In this document: piece after piece, positions 51,254 to 61,139 of the stretch
How the letters are laid out: each line of letters starts with the position of its first letter
Position numbering within the stretch: position 1 is the first letter of the stretch
NCBI RefSeq assembly: GCF_022869005.1
Contig: NZ_JALIEA010000008.1
Span: forward strand, 62,001 to 126,000
Direction of reading: 5' to 3'
From: Corynebacterium kalidii
Lineage (GTDB): Bacteria > Actinomycetota > Actinomycetes > Mycobacteriales > Mycobacteriaceae
Length of the DNA stretch: 64,000 nt
The notes under the pieces: model-generated
What the model was told of the DNA's origin: nothing
Seen by the model: only the letters and a program-made list of their open reading frames with translations
Databases searched by the model: none
Made by a program: the position numbers and the translations under genes

Positions 51254-52219
51254 ATGACAGAGACCAACCGTATTACCGTCCCCGGAACCGATCTCGAGAT
51301 CACCCCGCTGAATCTCGGCGGGAACACCTTCGGCTGGACGTCGGATGTCCAGGGGTCCTTCGACGTGCTGGATGCTTTCCTGGCCGCCGGAGGAAACTTC
51401 ATCGACACCGCCGACATGTACTCCCAGTGGGGCGAGGGGCACTCCGGCGGCGAGTCCGAGACCGTGCTCGGCCGGTGGTTCGCCGAGCGTGGCAACCGCG
51501 ACCGGGTCGTGCTGGCCACCAAGGTCGGCGCCATCCAGGATGCGCCGGGCCTGGCGCACGACACCGTCGTGGCGAACCTCGACCGGTCGCTGGAGCGGCT
51601 GCAGACCGACCGGGTGGACCTGTACTACTACCACTACGACGACCCGTCCGTGGACATCGCCGACCAGGTCCGTACCGCCGCTGAACTGGTGGATTCCGGC
51701 AAGGTGCGCTACATCGGACTGTCGAACTACTCCACCGACCGCATGCGCGAGTTCTTCGAGACCGCCCGCGAGCTGGAACTGGACCACGCCATCCCGTTGG
51801 CTGTCCAGCCCCAGTACAGCCTGCTGGCCCGTGCCGGGTACGAGGACGGCTACCTGCAGGTCGCCGAGGAGTACGGCGTGGGTGTGTTCAGCTACTTCTC
51901 CCTGGCCTCGGGGCTGCTCACCGGCAAGTACCGCAGCCGTGAGGACCTGTCCGGTGCCGCCCGCGAGGGGCAGACCGCCGGGTACTTCGAGGACGGCAGG
52001 GATCCGTTCGTCGTGGTCGAGGCCGTGCAGCAGGTCGCCGACGCCCACGGGGTGGAGCCGGCGTCGGTGGCGCTGGCGTGGCTGCTGGCCAAGGGGGTCA
52101 CCGCCCCGATCGCCTCGGCGCGTACCGCCGGGCAGGTCGCGCCGTTGATCGCCGCGACGACGCTGCAGCTCAGCGACGAGGAGATCGCCGCTCTCGACGC
52201 CGCGTCCGACGGTTTCTGA
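51254..52219 (+). CDS. Aldo/keto reductase
   Basis: A 321-residue NADPH-dependent reductase with the AKR tetrad: Asp and Tyr in NFIDTADMYSQWG, Lys in VLATKVG and His in YYYHYDDPS (Tyr-rich context). It resembles the YajO/general stress aldo/keto reductases. ATG 51254 lies seven bases after TACCGT, a leaderless start. It is divergent from the FAD protein and is followed by the GNAT gene after 14 bp. Confidence 0.85.
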   Translation: MTETNRITVPGTDLEITPLNLGGNTFGWTSDVQGSFDVLDAFLAAGGNFIDTADMYSQWGEGHSGGESETVLGRWFAERGNRDRVVLATKVGAIQDAPGLAHDTVVANLDRSLERLQTDRVDLYYYHYDDPSVDIADQVRTAAELVDSGKVRYIGLSNYSTDRMREFFETARELELDHAIPLAVQPQYSLLARAGYEDGYLQVAEEYGVGVFSYFSLASGLLTGKYRSREDLSGAAREGQTAGYFEDGRDPFVVVEAVQQVADAHGVEPASVALAWLLAKGVTAPIASARTAGQVAPLIAATTLQLSDEEIAALDAASDGF

Positions 52220-52233
52220 GTAGAATCCGGGGC

Positions 52234-52812
52234 ATGAACACTCATGCTCCGGACAGGAACGACGGTGGAGCCCGGGGACTGCCGGTGATCCGCCCTGAAG
52301 CGGCCGACGGAGGCGACGCCGGCGAGATCCGTTCGCTCACGGCCGCCGCGTTCGACGGGATCGAGCAGTCCGACGGGCGTGAGCCCGCGATCATCGACGC
52401 CCTCCGCCAGGCCGGGGCCCTGACCCTGTCGCTGGTGGCGGTGCGGTCCGGCTGGGCGATCGGGCACATCGCCGCCTCACCGGTGACGCTCACCGGTGGG
52501 GACGGGGAGGCTGCCGGCCGGTGGTTCGGTCTGGGGCCGCTGTCGGTGTCTCCGCCCCACCAGGGCGAGGGCATCGGGGCGGCCCTGATGCGCGCGGCGC
52601 TGGAGCTCCTGGCCTCGGAGCACGGGGCTGCCGGTGCGGTCCTGCTCGGCGAGCCCGCCTACTACGACCGTTTCGGTTTCCGGGCGCGTGAGGGGCTCGT
52701 GATGGAGGGCCTGCCGGAGGACAGCGCGCGCTACTTCCAGGCGTTGCGTCTGGACGGGGGAGCGGCCTACCCGCAGGCGGTGGTGAGCTACCACCCGGCG
52801 TTCGGCGCCTAG
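52234..52812 (+). CDS. GNAT family N-acetyltransferase (YhbS-like)
   Basis: A 192-residue acetyltransferase with the acetyl-CoA loop QGEGIGAALMRAALE and a C-terminal AYYDRFGFRAREG block typical of YhbS-like enzymes. Substrate unknown. ATG 52234 follows TAGAAT by seven bases, so it has its own leaderless promoter despite the 14-bp gap to the aldo/keto reductase. It is followed by a family 2 repeat. Confidence 0.85.
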   Translation: MNTHAPDRNDGGARGLPVIRPEAADGGDAGEIRSLTAAAFDGIEQSDGREPAIIDALRQAGALTLSLVAVRSGWAIGHIAASPVTLTGGDGEAAGRWFGLGPLSVSPPHQGEGIGAALMRAALELLASEHGAAGAVLLGEPAYYDRFGFRAREGLVMEGLPEDSARYFQALRLDGGAAYPQAVVSYHPAFGA

Positions 52813-52846
52813 TGGTGGGCGGGGGCGCCGGCAATCCCTCCCACTT

Positions 52847-52917
52847 TCGCACCCCATAAGTTGCTTAACACAACAAAGCGCCAGATCAGAGATGAATAAG
52901 CTGATGATCGGGTGCGA
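52847..52917. repeat. 71-bp element with TCGCACCC ends, family 2, copy B
   Basis: Starts TCGCACCC (52847-52854) and ends GGGTGCGA (52910-52917), the same length and ends as copy A (13053-13123), with internal blocks conserved without any indel. It lies in the 194-bp gap between the GNAT gene and the first acyltransferase. Confidence 0.75.
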
Positions 52918-53006
52918 GGGTCGATAGCGCCTCCGTTCGTCCTCCGACGCCCCGGTGGAGCGCTTCGCCGGGGCGGCCGGTGCGCGAGGATAACATGTGG
53001 ACCGTT

Positions 53007-55238
53007 ATGGATTCGACACACATGCAACACCGACACCGGTACCGGGGCCACCGTAGGGACATCGACGGTCTGCGCGGTCTCGCGATCGTCCTGGTGGTGG
53101 TGTTCCATGTCTTCGTCGGCCGGGTGTCGGCGGGTGTGGACGTATTCCTGCTGCTCGGCGGGATCTTCTTCTTCAGCCCACAGATCCGTAACGCGCTGAA
53201 CCCGGCCGGGCTCACGGTGGTGCAGTCGTTCCTGCGCATCTTCCGGCGTCTGTACCCGGCGCTGATCACCGTCGTCACCGTCGTCGTGGTCAGCGCGCTG
53301 CTGGTCTTCCACAGGGTGCGGTGGCCGGAGGTCGGGGAAGACGCGGCGGCGTCGTTGCTGTACGTGCAGAATCTCCATCTGGCGAATCTCGGCCAGGAGT
53401 ACTCCGCGGTCAACCGTGAGGTCAGTGTCTTCCAGCACATCTGGTCGATGTCGGTGCAGATGCAGATCTACCTTGGCTCCCTGCTGGTGATCGTCCTGGT
53501 GGCGGTGGCGTTCCGGCGTCATGTGCGGGGCAGCTCGCAGGTACTGCACTGGTTCCTGGTGGTCGCCACGCTGGCCAGTTTCGGTTACGCCACATGGTTG
53601 GGCGGTCACGACCAGGGGGCGAACTATTATTCGCCGTTCTCCCGGTTCTGGGAGATCGGTCTGGGTGGTCTGTTCGGTATCTGGCTGCTGGGCCGGGTCC
53701 TGCCGGCGGTGTGGCGGTCGTTGCGCCCGCTGGCCGGGATTCTCGGCCTGGTGTTGATCATCTGCACGGGGTTGTTCCTGGACGGGGCCGCCCAGTTCCC
53801 GGGCCCGTGGACGCTGGTCCCGCTGGTCGGGGCGATGCTGGTGGTGCTGGCGGGGAACCCGGTGGACGGGGATGACGGGGACGGCGGGGCGGCCGCCGGA
53901 GCGTCCGGGGTGACGGCACTGCTGTGTACTGCACCGTTGCAGTTCCTCGGGCGCATCGCCTACAGCCTGTACCTGTGGCACTGGCCGGCGCTGGTGCTGG
54001 TCACCTACCTGATGTCCGATGGCGCCGATGTCGCGGAGCCCGGCGGACAGGGAAGGTTCTTCAACGGCATCACCGCCACTCTCGGAGCCGGCGAAGGGCT
54101 CATGGTCGGTAGCGTGGTGGTGGTTACCTCGGTCGTGTTGGCGTGGGGCACCTACCGGTTCATCGAGACCCCGTTGCGTCAGCAGGCGAAGCCGGCACGT
54201 TCCACCGCACTGACACCGTCCTACGTGCGGCAGGCCGTGCACGGTCGTCGTGGCGTGGCCGGTGCCGTGTCCGCGCTGCTCATGGTTGTCGCGACGGTCG
54301 GTGTCGTGTCCTTCGGCCCGGTTATCGAGCACCGTAACGCACAGTCCACGCCCACGGACGCGGGGGACGTCGACCCGGCCGTCTACCCGGGGCCGGAGGC
54401 GTTCCTCCGTGGCGCGCCGGCCCCGGCGGATGCACCGGTCCAGCCCGACCCCGCCACAGGGGAGGAGCAGATGCTTCCCCGGACCCAGGAGGACGGGTGC
54501 TTCTCCGGGTTCGCCGAACCGGACGTCATCCTCACCCAGGAGTTCAACTCCTCCGACACCCCGTGCGCATACGGCGACGTCGACTCGGACCGCACGATGT
54601 ACCTCGCCGGAGGATCCCACTCGGAGCATTTCCTCGACGCGCTTGAGACGGTCGGCAGGGAGCAGGGGATCCGGATCGTCCCCGTCCTGAAGATGGGCTG
54701 TGTACTGGGCATGAGCCTGCCGCACCTCAGTGGCGACCCCTACCCGGAGTGCGCGGAGTGGAACATCAGGGCCCAGCAGTACATCCTCGACAATCCGCCT
54801 ACGGACGGGGTGTTCATGCCGGTGACGCGCCCCACCACAATCGAGGGCAACGGGCCGGACGTCGTGCCCCCCGAGTACGTCGCCATGGTGCAGCGGCTCA
54901 CCGACGCCGGTATCCACACCTGGGGCGTGCGCGACACTCCGTGGCACATGGCGGGCCCTGGTGTGCAGGGCAATGCACGGCTCTGTGTCGCCGAGGGCGT
55001 CGGCGGTGACTGCGGTGTCGCCGAGGAGTCGAGCATGGCGCCGGTGAACCCGGCCCTGGAGGCCTACCGGGGCATGGACATGACCCACCTGGACATCACC
55101 CAGGCGCTGTGCCGAGACGGCCGCTGCCCGGCGGTGGTGGGCAACGTCCTAGTCTACCGGGACGGCCAGCACTTCACGTCACTGTTCTCGTCCCTTCTCG
55201 CCCCGGAGCTCAGCCGGCAGATGTACGGAACGTCCTGA
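53007..55238 (+). CDS. OafA/YrhL-type acyltransferase with SGNH-like C-terminal domain, copy 1
   Basis: About 743 residues. An acyltransferase-3 domain with about ten membrane helices comes first (RRDIDGLRGLAIVLVVVFH, the family His being in FHVF), then one more helix and an outside SGNH-like domain (GGSHSEHFL as the serine block, VLVYRDGQHFT as the Asp/His block). Such fusions O-acetylate surface sugars or lipids. ATG 53007 is chosen because a -10 box lies ten bases upstream, as in the two following paralogues. Unlike them it lacks a C-terminal tail. Confidence 0.85.
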   Translation: MDSTHMQHRHRYRGHRRDIDGLRGLAIVLVVVFHVFVGRVSAGVDVFLLLGGIFFFSPQIRNALNPAGLTVVQSFLRIFRRLYPALITVVTVVVVSALLVFHRVRWPEVGEDAAASLLYVQNLHLANLGQEYSAVNREVSVFQHIWSMSVQMQIYLGSLLVIVLVAVAFRRHVRGSSQVLHWFLVVATLASFGYATWLGGHDQGANYYSPFSRFWEIGLGGLFGIWLLGRVLPAVWRSLRPLAGILGLVLIICTGLFLDGAAQFPGPWTLVPLVGAMLVVLAGNPVDGDDGDGGAAAGASGVTALLCTAPLQFLGRIAYSLYLWHWPALVLVTYLMSDGADVAEPGGQGRFFNGITATLGAGEGLMVGSVVVVTSVVLAWGTYRFIETPLRQQAKPARSTALTPSYVRQAVHGRRGVAGAVSALLMVVATVGVVSFGPVIEHRNAQSTPTDAGDVDPAVYPGPEAFLRGAPAPADAPVQPDPATGEEQMLPRTQEDGCFSGFAEPDVILTQEFNSSDTPCAYGDVDSDRTMYLAGGSHSEHFLDALETVGREQGIRIVPVLKMGCVLGMSLPHLSGDPYPECAEWNIRAQQYILDNPPTDGVFMPVTRPTTIEGNGPDVVPPEYVAMVQRLTDAGIHTWGVRDTPWHMAGPGVQGNARLCVAEGVGGDCGVAEESSMAPVNPALEAYRGMDMTHLDITQALCRDGRCPAVVGNVLVYRDGQHFTSLFSSLLAPELSRQMYGTS

Positions 55239-55308
55239 CGGTCCGGGTGGACGTTCCGGGTGTCGTACCCCGGGGCCGGCTGAGAGTGCGCTTAGTATCG
55301 AGGTCGAC

Positions 55309-57789
55309 ATGGAGGCGGCCTACACGACCACAGGGGACCGGCCGGCACCCGTTCTCGGCGGGCGTCGGTCGGCCCGTCGTACCCACCGTCGGGACATCGA
55401 CGGGCTCCGGGGCCTGGCCATCGCCCTGGTCGTGGTGTTCCATGTCTTCGTCGGCAAGGTCTCCGCCGGCGTCGACGTCTTCCTGCTCATCGGCGGGATC
55501 TTCTTCTTCGCCCCGCAGATCCGCAATGCGCTGAACCCGGCCGGGCTCACCGTGGTGCAGTCGGTCCTGCGGATCGTCCAACGGTTGTACCCGGCGCTTC
55601 TCACCGTGGTGTCGCTGGTGATGCTGCTGGCCCTGGTGGTCTACCAGGTGTCGCGGTGGGCCCAGGCCGGCGGGGACGCCGCGTCCTCGCTGCTCTACGT
55701 CCAGAACCTGCACCTCGCCGCCGCGGGGGCGGAGTACTCGGCGGTGAACCGGGACGTCAGCCTGTTCCAGCACATCTGGTCGATGTCGGTGCAGCTGCAG
55801 ATCTACCTTGGCTCCCTGCTGGTCATCGTGGTGTTCGCGGCGGTGTCCCGGTGGCGGGGACGGACGGGGGGCCGGTTGCTGCACCGCACCTTGTCCGTCG
55901 CCACCGTGCTGAGTTTCGCCTACGCCGTCTGGCTCGGCGCCCATGACCAGGCGATGAACTACTACTCCCCGTTCTCCCGGTTCTGGGAGATCGGGCTGGG
56001 CGGACTGTTCGGGCTGTGGATGGTCGGCCGCGGGATCCCGTGGGTGTGGCGCTGGCTGCGCTGGCCCGCCGGGGTCCTGGGCCTGCTGCTGATCGTGGCC
56101 ACGGGCCTGTTCCTCGACGGGGCGGCGCAGTTCCCCGGCCCCTGGACGCTGGTCCCGCTGGTCGGCGCGGTACTCGTCATCGCGGCGGGCACGCCCGTCC
56201 TCGAACCGGACGGTGACCGTGTCCGCGCCGCAGCCGAGGGCCGCACCGTCGGGTCCGTGGGCGTGACCCGCCTGCTGGAGGGCCGGTTCTTCCAGTTCCT
56301 GGGGAGGATCTCCTACAGCCTGTACCTGTGGCACTGGCCGTTGCTGGTCCTGGCCACCTACCTGTTCTCCGCCTCGGCCGGCACCCGCGGTCAGGGGGAC
56401 GGCCTCGCCGGCATCACGGCGACGCTGGGTACCGGACGCGGCGTCGCCGTCGGCACGGGCGTGGTGGTCCTGTCCCTCGTGGCAGCCTGGCTGACCCACC
56501 GCTACGTGGAGACCCCGCTGCGGCAGAAGGGGAAACCGGAACGTTCCTGGATGCTGTGGGACCGCCGGTACTGGGCCGCGCTGCTGCGCTCACGGGCGAA
56601 GGTCGTCACCGTGGCGGTCCTCGTCGTCGCCACCGCCGCGGTGTTGTCCTCGGAACGTCTGGTGCAGGTCCACACCGCCGGGCCCGCCCTGGTCGTCGGT
56701 GAGGACAGCCCGGAGTACGACGACTACCCGGGTCCGCAGGCGTTCCTGGAGGACGCACCCGTCCCGGACGGGGTCGATGTCCGGCCGGCCGCGGTCTGGA
56801 ACAAGGAGACCATGCTCCCGGAGACCGCCCTCGACGGTTGCCTGGTCGAGGTCGAAGGGGAGGACCTCGTCCTCACCCACGACCAGGGGTCGTCGGACGT
56901 CCCCTGTGTCTACGGTGACACCGACTCTGACCGCACGATGTACCTCGCCGGCGGATCGCACTCCGAGCATTTCCTCCCCGCCCTCGACATCATCGGCAAG
57001 GAACGGGGCATCCGGGTCGTCCCGATGGTGAAGATGGGGTGTGTCCTCGGCATGCGGATCGAGCGGATGCGCGGCGGTGACTACGGGGAGTGCTACACCT
57101 GGCAGGATAAGGCGACCGGGTACATCCTCGACAACCCGCCGACCGACGGGGTTTTCATGACCACCACCCGGCCCACCGCCCGTACCGGTGCGGGGCCCGA
57201 CCAGGTGCCGGACGGGTATGTCGACGTGGTGCGGCGGTTCAGTGAGGCAGGCATCCACACCTGGGGCGTGCGGGACAACCCGTGGCGTCAGAATAACGGG
57301 GAGCTCGGCAATTCGATGCTGTGCGTCGCCGACGGTGGCGACCCCGGCGAGTGCGGTCCGTCCGCCGCCGAACTGCTCGAGGACAACCCGGCCCTGGAGG
57401 CGTACCGGGGCCTGGACATCACCCACGTCGACCTGACCGCCGCCTACTGCCGGGACGGTGTCTGCCCCGCAGTCGTCGGCAATGTGCTGGTCTACCGCGA
57501 CGGCAACCATTTCACGCCCGCCTGGTCGGCGATGCTGGCACCGGAGCTCTCCCGGCAGATGTACCACCCGGACTCCGTCGAGGACCTTCGTCGCACCGTC
57601 GCGGAGGCGGTCCGGGCCACCGACGGTGCCGGGGACGGGGCGACGGCGCCGGCGTTGGCGCCGAAGGACGTCCGCCGGCTGCCGAAACCCGAGCCGGTCC
57701 CAGAGCCGGGTTGGGTGGGGCCCGGTTACGTTGACCAAGGCTGGGTGGCGCCGGGGTGGGCCGAACCGGCCTACGCCCCGCCCTACTGA
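55309..57789 (+). CDS. OafA/YrhL-type acyltransferase with SGNH-like domain, copy 2
   Basis: 826 residues, same layout as copy 1 and closely similar along the whole length (THRRDIDGLRGLAIALVV; GGSHSEHFLPAL; VLVYRDGNHFTP). After the SGNH domain it gains about 75 residues, ending in a Trp/Gly/Pro/Tyr-rich tail (GWVGPGYVDQGW ... AYAPPY). ATG 55309 lies ten bases after TAGTAT. It has its own promoter, so the three genes may be expressed under different conditions. Confidence 0.87.
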   Translation: MEAAYTTTGDRPAPVLGGRRSARRTHRRDIDGLRGLAIALVVVFHVFVGKVSAGVDVFLLIGGIFFFAPQIRNALNPAGLTVVQSVLRIVQRLYPALLTVVSLVMLLALVVYQVSRWAQAGGDAASSLLYVQNLHLAAAGAEYSAVNRDVSLFQHIWSMSVQLQIYLGSLLVIVVFAAVSRWRGRTGGRLLHRTLSVATVLSFAYAVWLGAHDQAMNYYSPFSRFWEIGLGGLFGLWMVGRGIPWVWRWLRWPAGVLGLLLIVATGLFLDGAAQFPGPWTLVPLVGAVLVIAAGTPVLEPDGDRVRAAAEGRTVGSVGVTRLLEGRFFQFLGRISYSLYLWHWPLLVLATYLFSASAGTRGQGDGLAGITATLGTGRGVAVGTGVVVLSLVAAWLTHRYVETPLRQKGKPERSWMLWDRRYWAALLRSRAKVVTVAVLVVATAAVLSSERLVQVHTAGPALVVGEDSPEYDDYPGPQAFLEDAPVPDGVDVRPAAVWNKETMLPETALDGCLVEVEGEDLVLTHDQGSSDVPCVYGDTDSDRTMYLAGGSHSEHFLPALDIIGKERGIRVVPMVKMGCVLGMRIERMRGGDYGECYTWQDKATGYILDNPPTDGVFMTTTRPTARTGAGPDQVPDGYVDVVRRFSEAGIHTWGVRDNPWRQNNGELGNSMLCVADGGDPGECGPSAAELLEDNPALEAYRGLDITHVDLTAAYCRDGVCPAVVGNVLVYRDGNHFTPAWSAMLAPELSRQMYHPDSVEDLRRTVAEAVRATDGAGDGATAPALAPKDVRRLPKPEPVPEPGWVGPGYVDQGWVAPGWAEPAYAPPY

Positions 57790-57909
57790 GCCACCTCCGG
57801 TCAACCTCGTTCACCTGCACTGTCGCCCGGCAGGCGACACCCCCTGTAACGCTCCGGGCCCGCCATATGTTCTGAAACTAAGGTCCGGGGCGGTATGCTC
57901 TAGTGCGCC

Positions 57910-60441
57910 ATGAACTCTTCCACCACGCAGCCAGGGACGAACAGAGCGTCCGCAGGACGTCCCCGGACGGCGCACCGCAGGGACATCGACGGGCTCCGGG
58001 GTCTGGCCATCGCGTTGGTCGTCGTCTTCCACGTCTTCGTCGGTCGAGTCTCCTCCGGTGTGGACGTGTTCCTCCTGGTCGGTGGAATCTTCTTCTTCGC
58101 CCCGCAGATCCGCAACGCCCTGAATCCGGCCGGGCTCACCGTCGTACAGTCGTTCCTGCGGATCTTCCGGCGTCTCTATCCCGCGCTCATCACGGTCGTC
58201 GGCGCGACGCTCGTCCTGGCGGTGCTGGTCTACGCCGAGGTCAGGTGGGTGAACGCGGGGACGGACGCCGCGTCGTCGCTGCTGTACGTCCAGAACTTCC
58301 ACCTGGCCAGCGAAGGCCAGGAGTACACGGCGATCAACCGGGACGTCAGCCTGTACCAGCACATCTGGTCGATGTCGGTGCAGATGCAGATCTACCTCGG
58401 CTCGCTGCTGGCCATCGTCCTGCTCGCGACCCTGTTCCGTCGACGCAGCAAGGCCGGGGCCGCACTGCTGCACTGGCTGCTCGTGCTCGGAACGCTCGCC
58501 AGTTTCGGCTACGCCACCTGGCTGGGCCAGCATGACCAGGCGACGAACTACTATTCCCCGTTGTCCCGCTTCTGGGAGATCGGGCTGGGCGGGCTCTTCG
58601 GCATCTGGCTGCTGGGTATCGCCATCCCGCGGGCCATGCGGTGGGTGCGGTGGCCAGCGGGCCTCGTGGGGCTGACACTGATCGTCGTCACCGGCCTGTT
58701 CCTCGACGGGGCGGCCCAGTTCCCGGGGCCGTGGACCCTGGTGCCGTTGGCGGGCGCGATGCTGGTCATTTTCGCCGGGAACCCGGAGTCCACCGGTGGA
58801 CTGTCGGAAGCGGCACCCGCCACCGGCGTCAGCCGGATGCTGAACAGCCGGTTCTTCCAGTTCCTCGGCCGGGTCTCCTACGGGCTCTACCTGTGGCACT
58901 GGCCGTTGCTGACGCTGGCGACCTTCTGGTTCTCCACGTCCACCGCTTCCCAGGCAGGTGGGCTCCGTGGTATCACCGCCAGTCTCGGAACGACCGAGGG
59001 GGCCGTCGTCGGCTGTGGAGTCATCGCCCTGTCACTGTTGCTGGCCTGGTTGACGCTGCGCCTGGTGGAGACCCCGCTACGGCAGAAGGCCAAGGCCCAC
59101 CGCTCATGGGTCCTGTTCGACCGTGGTTACTGGCGGGCCTCCCTGCGTTCAAAGGGCAAGGTCGTCGCCACCCTGGTGATGGTGCTGGCCACTGGCGCAG
59201 TGTTCGCCTTCGGCCCCGTGGCACAGGCCCGGATCGACAACCGGGCCCGCGAACTCAGCGTGCAGGACGTCGACCCCACCGAGTACCCCGGGCCGAATGC
59301 CTTCCTGCAGGACGCCGATGTGCCCGACGGGCTCCCCGTTCTGCCGGACCCGTCGGACGATGCGCCGATGCTCGCCGACACGCTGAAGGACGGCTGCCTC
59401 GCCCACTTCGACCACACCGACCTGGTGATGACGAAGTGGTTCAACGAAGAGGACGAACCGTGTGTCTACGGCGACGTGGAGTCCGACCGCACCATGTACC
59501 TCGTCGGTGGCTCCCACTCCGAGCACTACCTGCCTGCGTTGGAACTCATCGCCAAGCAGCGCAATTTCAAGATCGTGCCGTTGCTGAAGCTCGGCTGCGT
59601 CATCGGCATGGACATCCCCAAGTGGGACGGTTCCGACTACCCGGAGTGCCGCGAGTGGCAGCAGAAGGCCGAGGACTACATCTTCGAGAACCCGCCGTCC
59701 GAGGGGATCTTCATGACGGTCACCCGCCCCACCACGATCGAGGGCGACGGGCCGGACCAGGTACCGCAGGAATACGTCGAGATGGTGCGTCGGCTCTCTG
59801 ACGCGGGCATCCACACCTGGGGTGTGCGGGACACCCCGTGGGTCCTTGACGCGCCCGGTGTCCAGGGCAACGCGCGTCTCTGCGTCGCCGAGGACCGTGG
59901 CGAGGACTGCGGTGTGGATGAGGCGGAGTCGTTGGCACCGGTCAACCCCGCGCTCGCTGCCTACCGTGGCCTCGACCTGACGAATATCGACCTCACCGAT
60001 GCGGTGTGCCGTGACGGCCGGTGCCCCGGTGTGGTCGGCAATGTACTGGTCTACCGGGACGCCCAGCACTTCACCAATCTCTTCGCCGCGATGCTGGCCC
60101 CGGAGCTCTCCCGCCAGATGTACGACCCGATGGCGGTGGAGGAGTCCCGCCGTGCGGCGGAGGAGGCGGCGGATGCCGCGCCCGCCGTCCCGGCCGGGGA
60201 CGCACCGAAGGACGTCTTCCGCCTGCCGAAGCCGGGCGAGGACGCCGAGGGCGGGGAGGTGCCTGGAGCCCCGGACCCGGCAGAACCCCCGGCGCCGGTC
60301 GTGCCGGACCAGGGGTGGGTTGACCCCGGTTACGTCGACCCGGGTTACGGGTGGGTCGACCCCGGCTACGTGGACCCGGGGTACGGGTACGTGGACCCCG
60401 GTTACGTCGACCCGGGTTACGGGTACGCGCCGCCTTACTGA
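57910..60441 (+). CDS. OafA/YrhL-type acyltransferase with SGNH-like domain, copy 3 with tandem tail
   Basis: 843 residues, the third tandem paralogue (HRRDIDGLRGLAIALVV; GGSHSEHYLPAL; VLVYRDAQHFTN). Its tail carries three exact-length 12-residue repeats of the type VDPGYVDPGYG and ends YAPPY, like copy 2. The tail is outside the cell and could bind peptidoglycan, the mycolate layer or partner proteins; this is inferred. ATG 57910 lies ten bases after TATGCT. The last 7 bp overlap the convergent unknown gene. Confidence 0.88.
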   Translation: MNSSTTQPGTNRASAGRPRTAHRRDIDGLRGLAIALVVVFHVFVGRVSSGVDVFLLVGGIFFFAPQIRNALNPAGLTVVQSFLRIFRRLYPALITVVGATLVLAVLVYAEVRWVNAGTDAASSLLYVQNFHLASEGQEYTAINRDVSLYQHIWSMSVQMQIYLGSLLAIVLLATLFRRRSKAGAALLHWLLVLGTLASFGYATWLGQHDQATNYYSPLSRFWEIGLGGLFGIWLLGIAIPRAMRWVRWPAGLVGLTLIVVTGLFLDGAAQFPGPWTLVPLAGAMLVIFAGNPESTGGLSEAAPATGVSRMLNSRFFQFLGRVSYGLYLWHWPLLTLATFWFSTSTASQAGGLRGITASLGTTEGAVVGCGVIALSLLLAWLTLRLVETPLRQKAKAHRSWVLFDRGYWRASLRSKGKVVATLVMVLATGAVFAFGPVAQARIDNRARELSVQDVDPTEYPGPNAFLQDADVPDGLPVLPDPSDDAPMLADTLKDGCLAHFDHTDLVMTKWFNEEDEPCVYGDVESDRTMYLVGGSHSEHYLPALELIAKQRNFKIVPLLKLGCVIGMDIPKWDGSDYPECREWQQKAEDYIFENPPSEGIFMTVTRPTTIEGDGPDQVPQEYVEMVRRLSDAGIHTWGVRDTPWVLDAPGVQGNARLCVAEDRGEDCGVDEAESLAPVNPALAAYRGLDLTNIDLTDAVCRDGRCPGVVGNVLVYRDAQHFTNLFAAMLAPELSRQMYDPMAVEESRRAAEEAADAAPAVPAGDAPKDVFRLPKPGEDAEGGEVPGAPDPAEPPAPVVPDQGWVDPGYVDPGYGWVDPGYVDPGYGYVDPGYVDPGYGYAPPY
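60316..60423 (+). repeat. 36-bp tandem repeats encoding the YVDPGYG tail
   Basis: Three in-frame 36-base units encode WVDPGYVDPGYG, WVDPGYVDPGYG and YVDPGYVDPGYG, followed by YAPPY and stop. Third-base differences between units show that they are not brand new. Confidence 0.9.
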
Positions 60442-61139
60442 CCCGGTGACCCGGGGTCGCTGGCGTCCATGAGGTCCTGGACGGTGGCGAACTCGTCCAG
60501 GCCGAGGCGCTCCAGCATTCCCTCGGAACCGTCTGACGGCCAGACCTCGGGTCCGGCGACCGGCAGGAAACCGAGGGCGTCACCTTCGGGCAGGCAGAAG
60601 ATGACGGTGTCCATCGCCGTCAGGTTCAGCAGCGCGTCGCCCAGCAGGTCGGTGGGGAAGAGCGTCACGAGGATGACGTCGGCCGGCCCCTCGGCGCCGT
60701 CGGTGCCGCCGCCGGCGTGGTCCTCCCCGTCACCGTCGCCGTCCCCGTCACCGTTGCCGCCGGCGACCAGCGCGGGCAGCGACGTGCGGATCTCCGGGGA
60801 GGAACGAATGCCCTCCAGGTACGCCTGCGCGAGATTCTGGCGGTGGAGACGCTGGTTCGTGTCCTCGTCCTGCAATGACCGCACGTACATCGCCGGGGTG
60901 CTGTGCGGCAGCGCCTCCGGATCGGTCTCCTGCTCGACGGCCCATTCCGCGTAGCTGCGGATCGCCGGCTTCTCCTCGCCGGAGAGGAACTGCAGGTCCC
61001 GGGTGGCGGCGAACTTCGCCTCGGAGAGCTTCTGCGCGCCGCCGGTCATCGGGGCGTTGATGCCGTAGTAGGTCCACGGCGGGGCACTCGTGGGGTTGTG
61101 GCGGAACACGACCTGGGCCACGGAGGTGGGCTCACTCAT
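60435..61139 (-). CDS. Unknown soluble protein with Gly-Asp linker
   Basis: A 234-residue protein. The N-terminal two thirds (SVAQVVFRHNPTSAPPWTYYG ... GIRSSPEIRTSLPALVAG) and a C-terminal part (VILVTLFPTDLLGDALLNL) are joined by a GDGDGDGDG run that is probably flexible. No family is recognised. ATG 61139 follows GGGAGG by eight bases and starts within the end of the methyltransferase gene (8-bp overlap), so the two are coupled. Its stop overlaps the acyltransferase end. Confidence 0.65.
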   Translation of the reverse strand: MSEPTSVAQVVFRHNPTSAPPWTYYGINAPMTGGAQKLSEAKFAATRDLQFLSGEEKPAIRSYAEWAVEQETDPEALPHSTPAMYVRSLQDEDTNQRLHRQNLAQAYLEGIRSSPEIRTSLPALVAGGNGDGDGDGDGEDHAGGGTDGAEGPADVILVTLFPTDLLGDALLNLTAMDTVIFCLPEGDALGFLPVAGPEVWPSDGSEGMLERLGLDEFATVQDLMDASDPGSPGQ

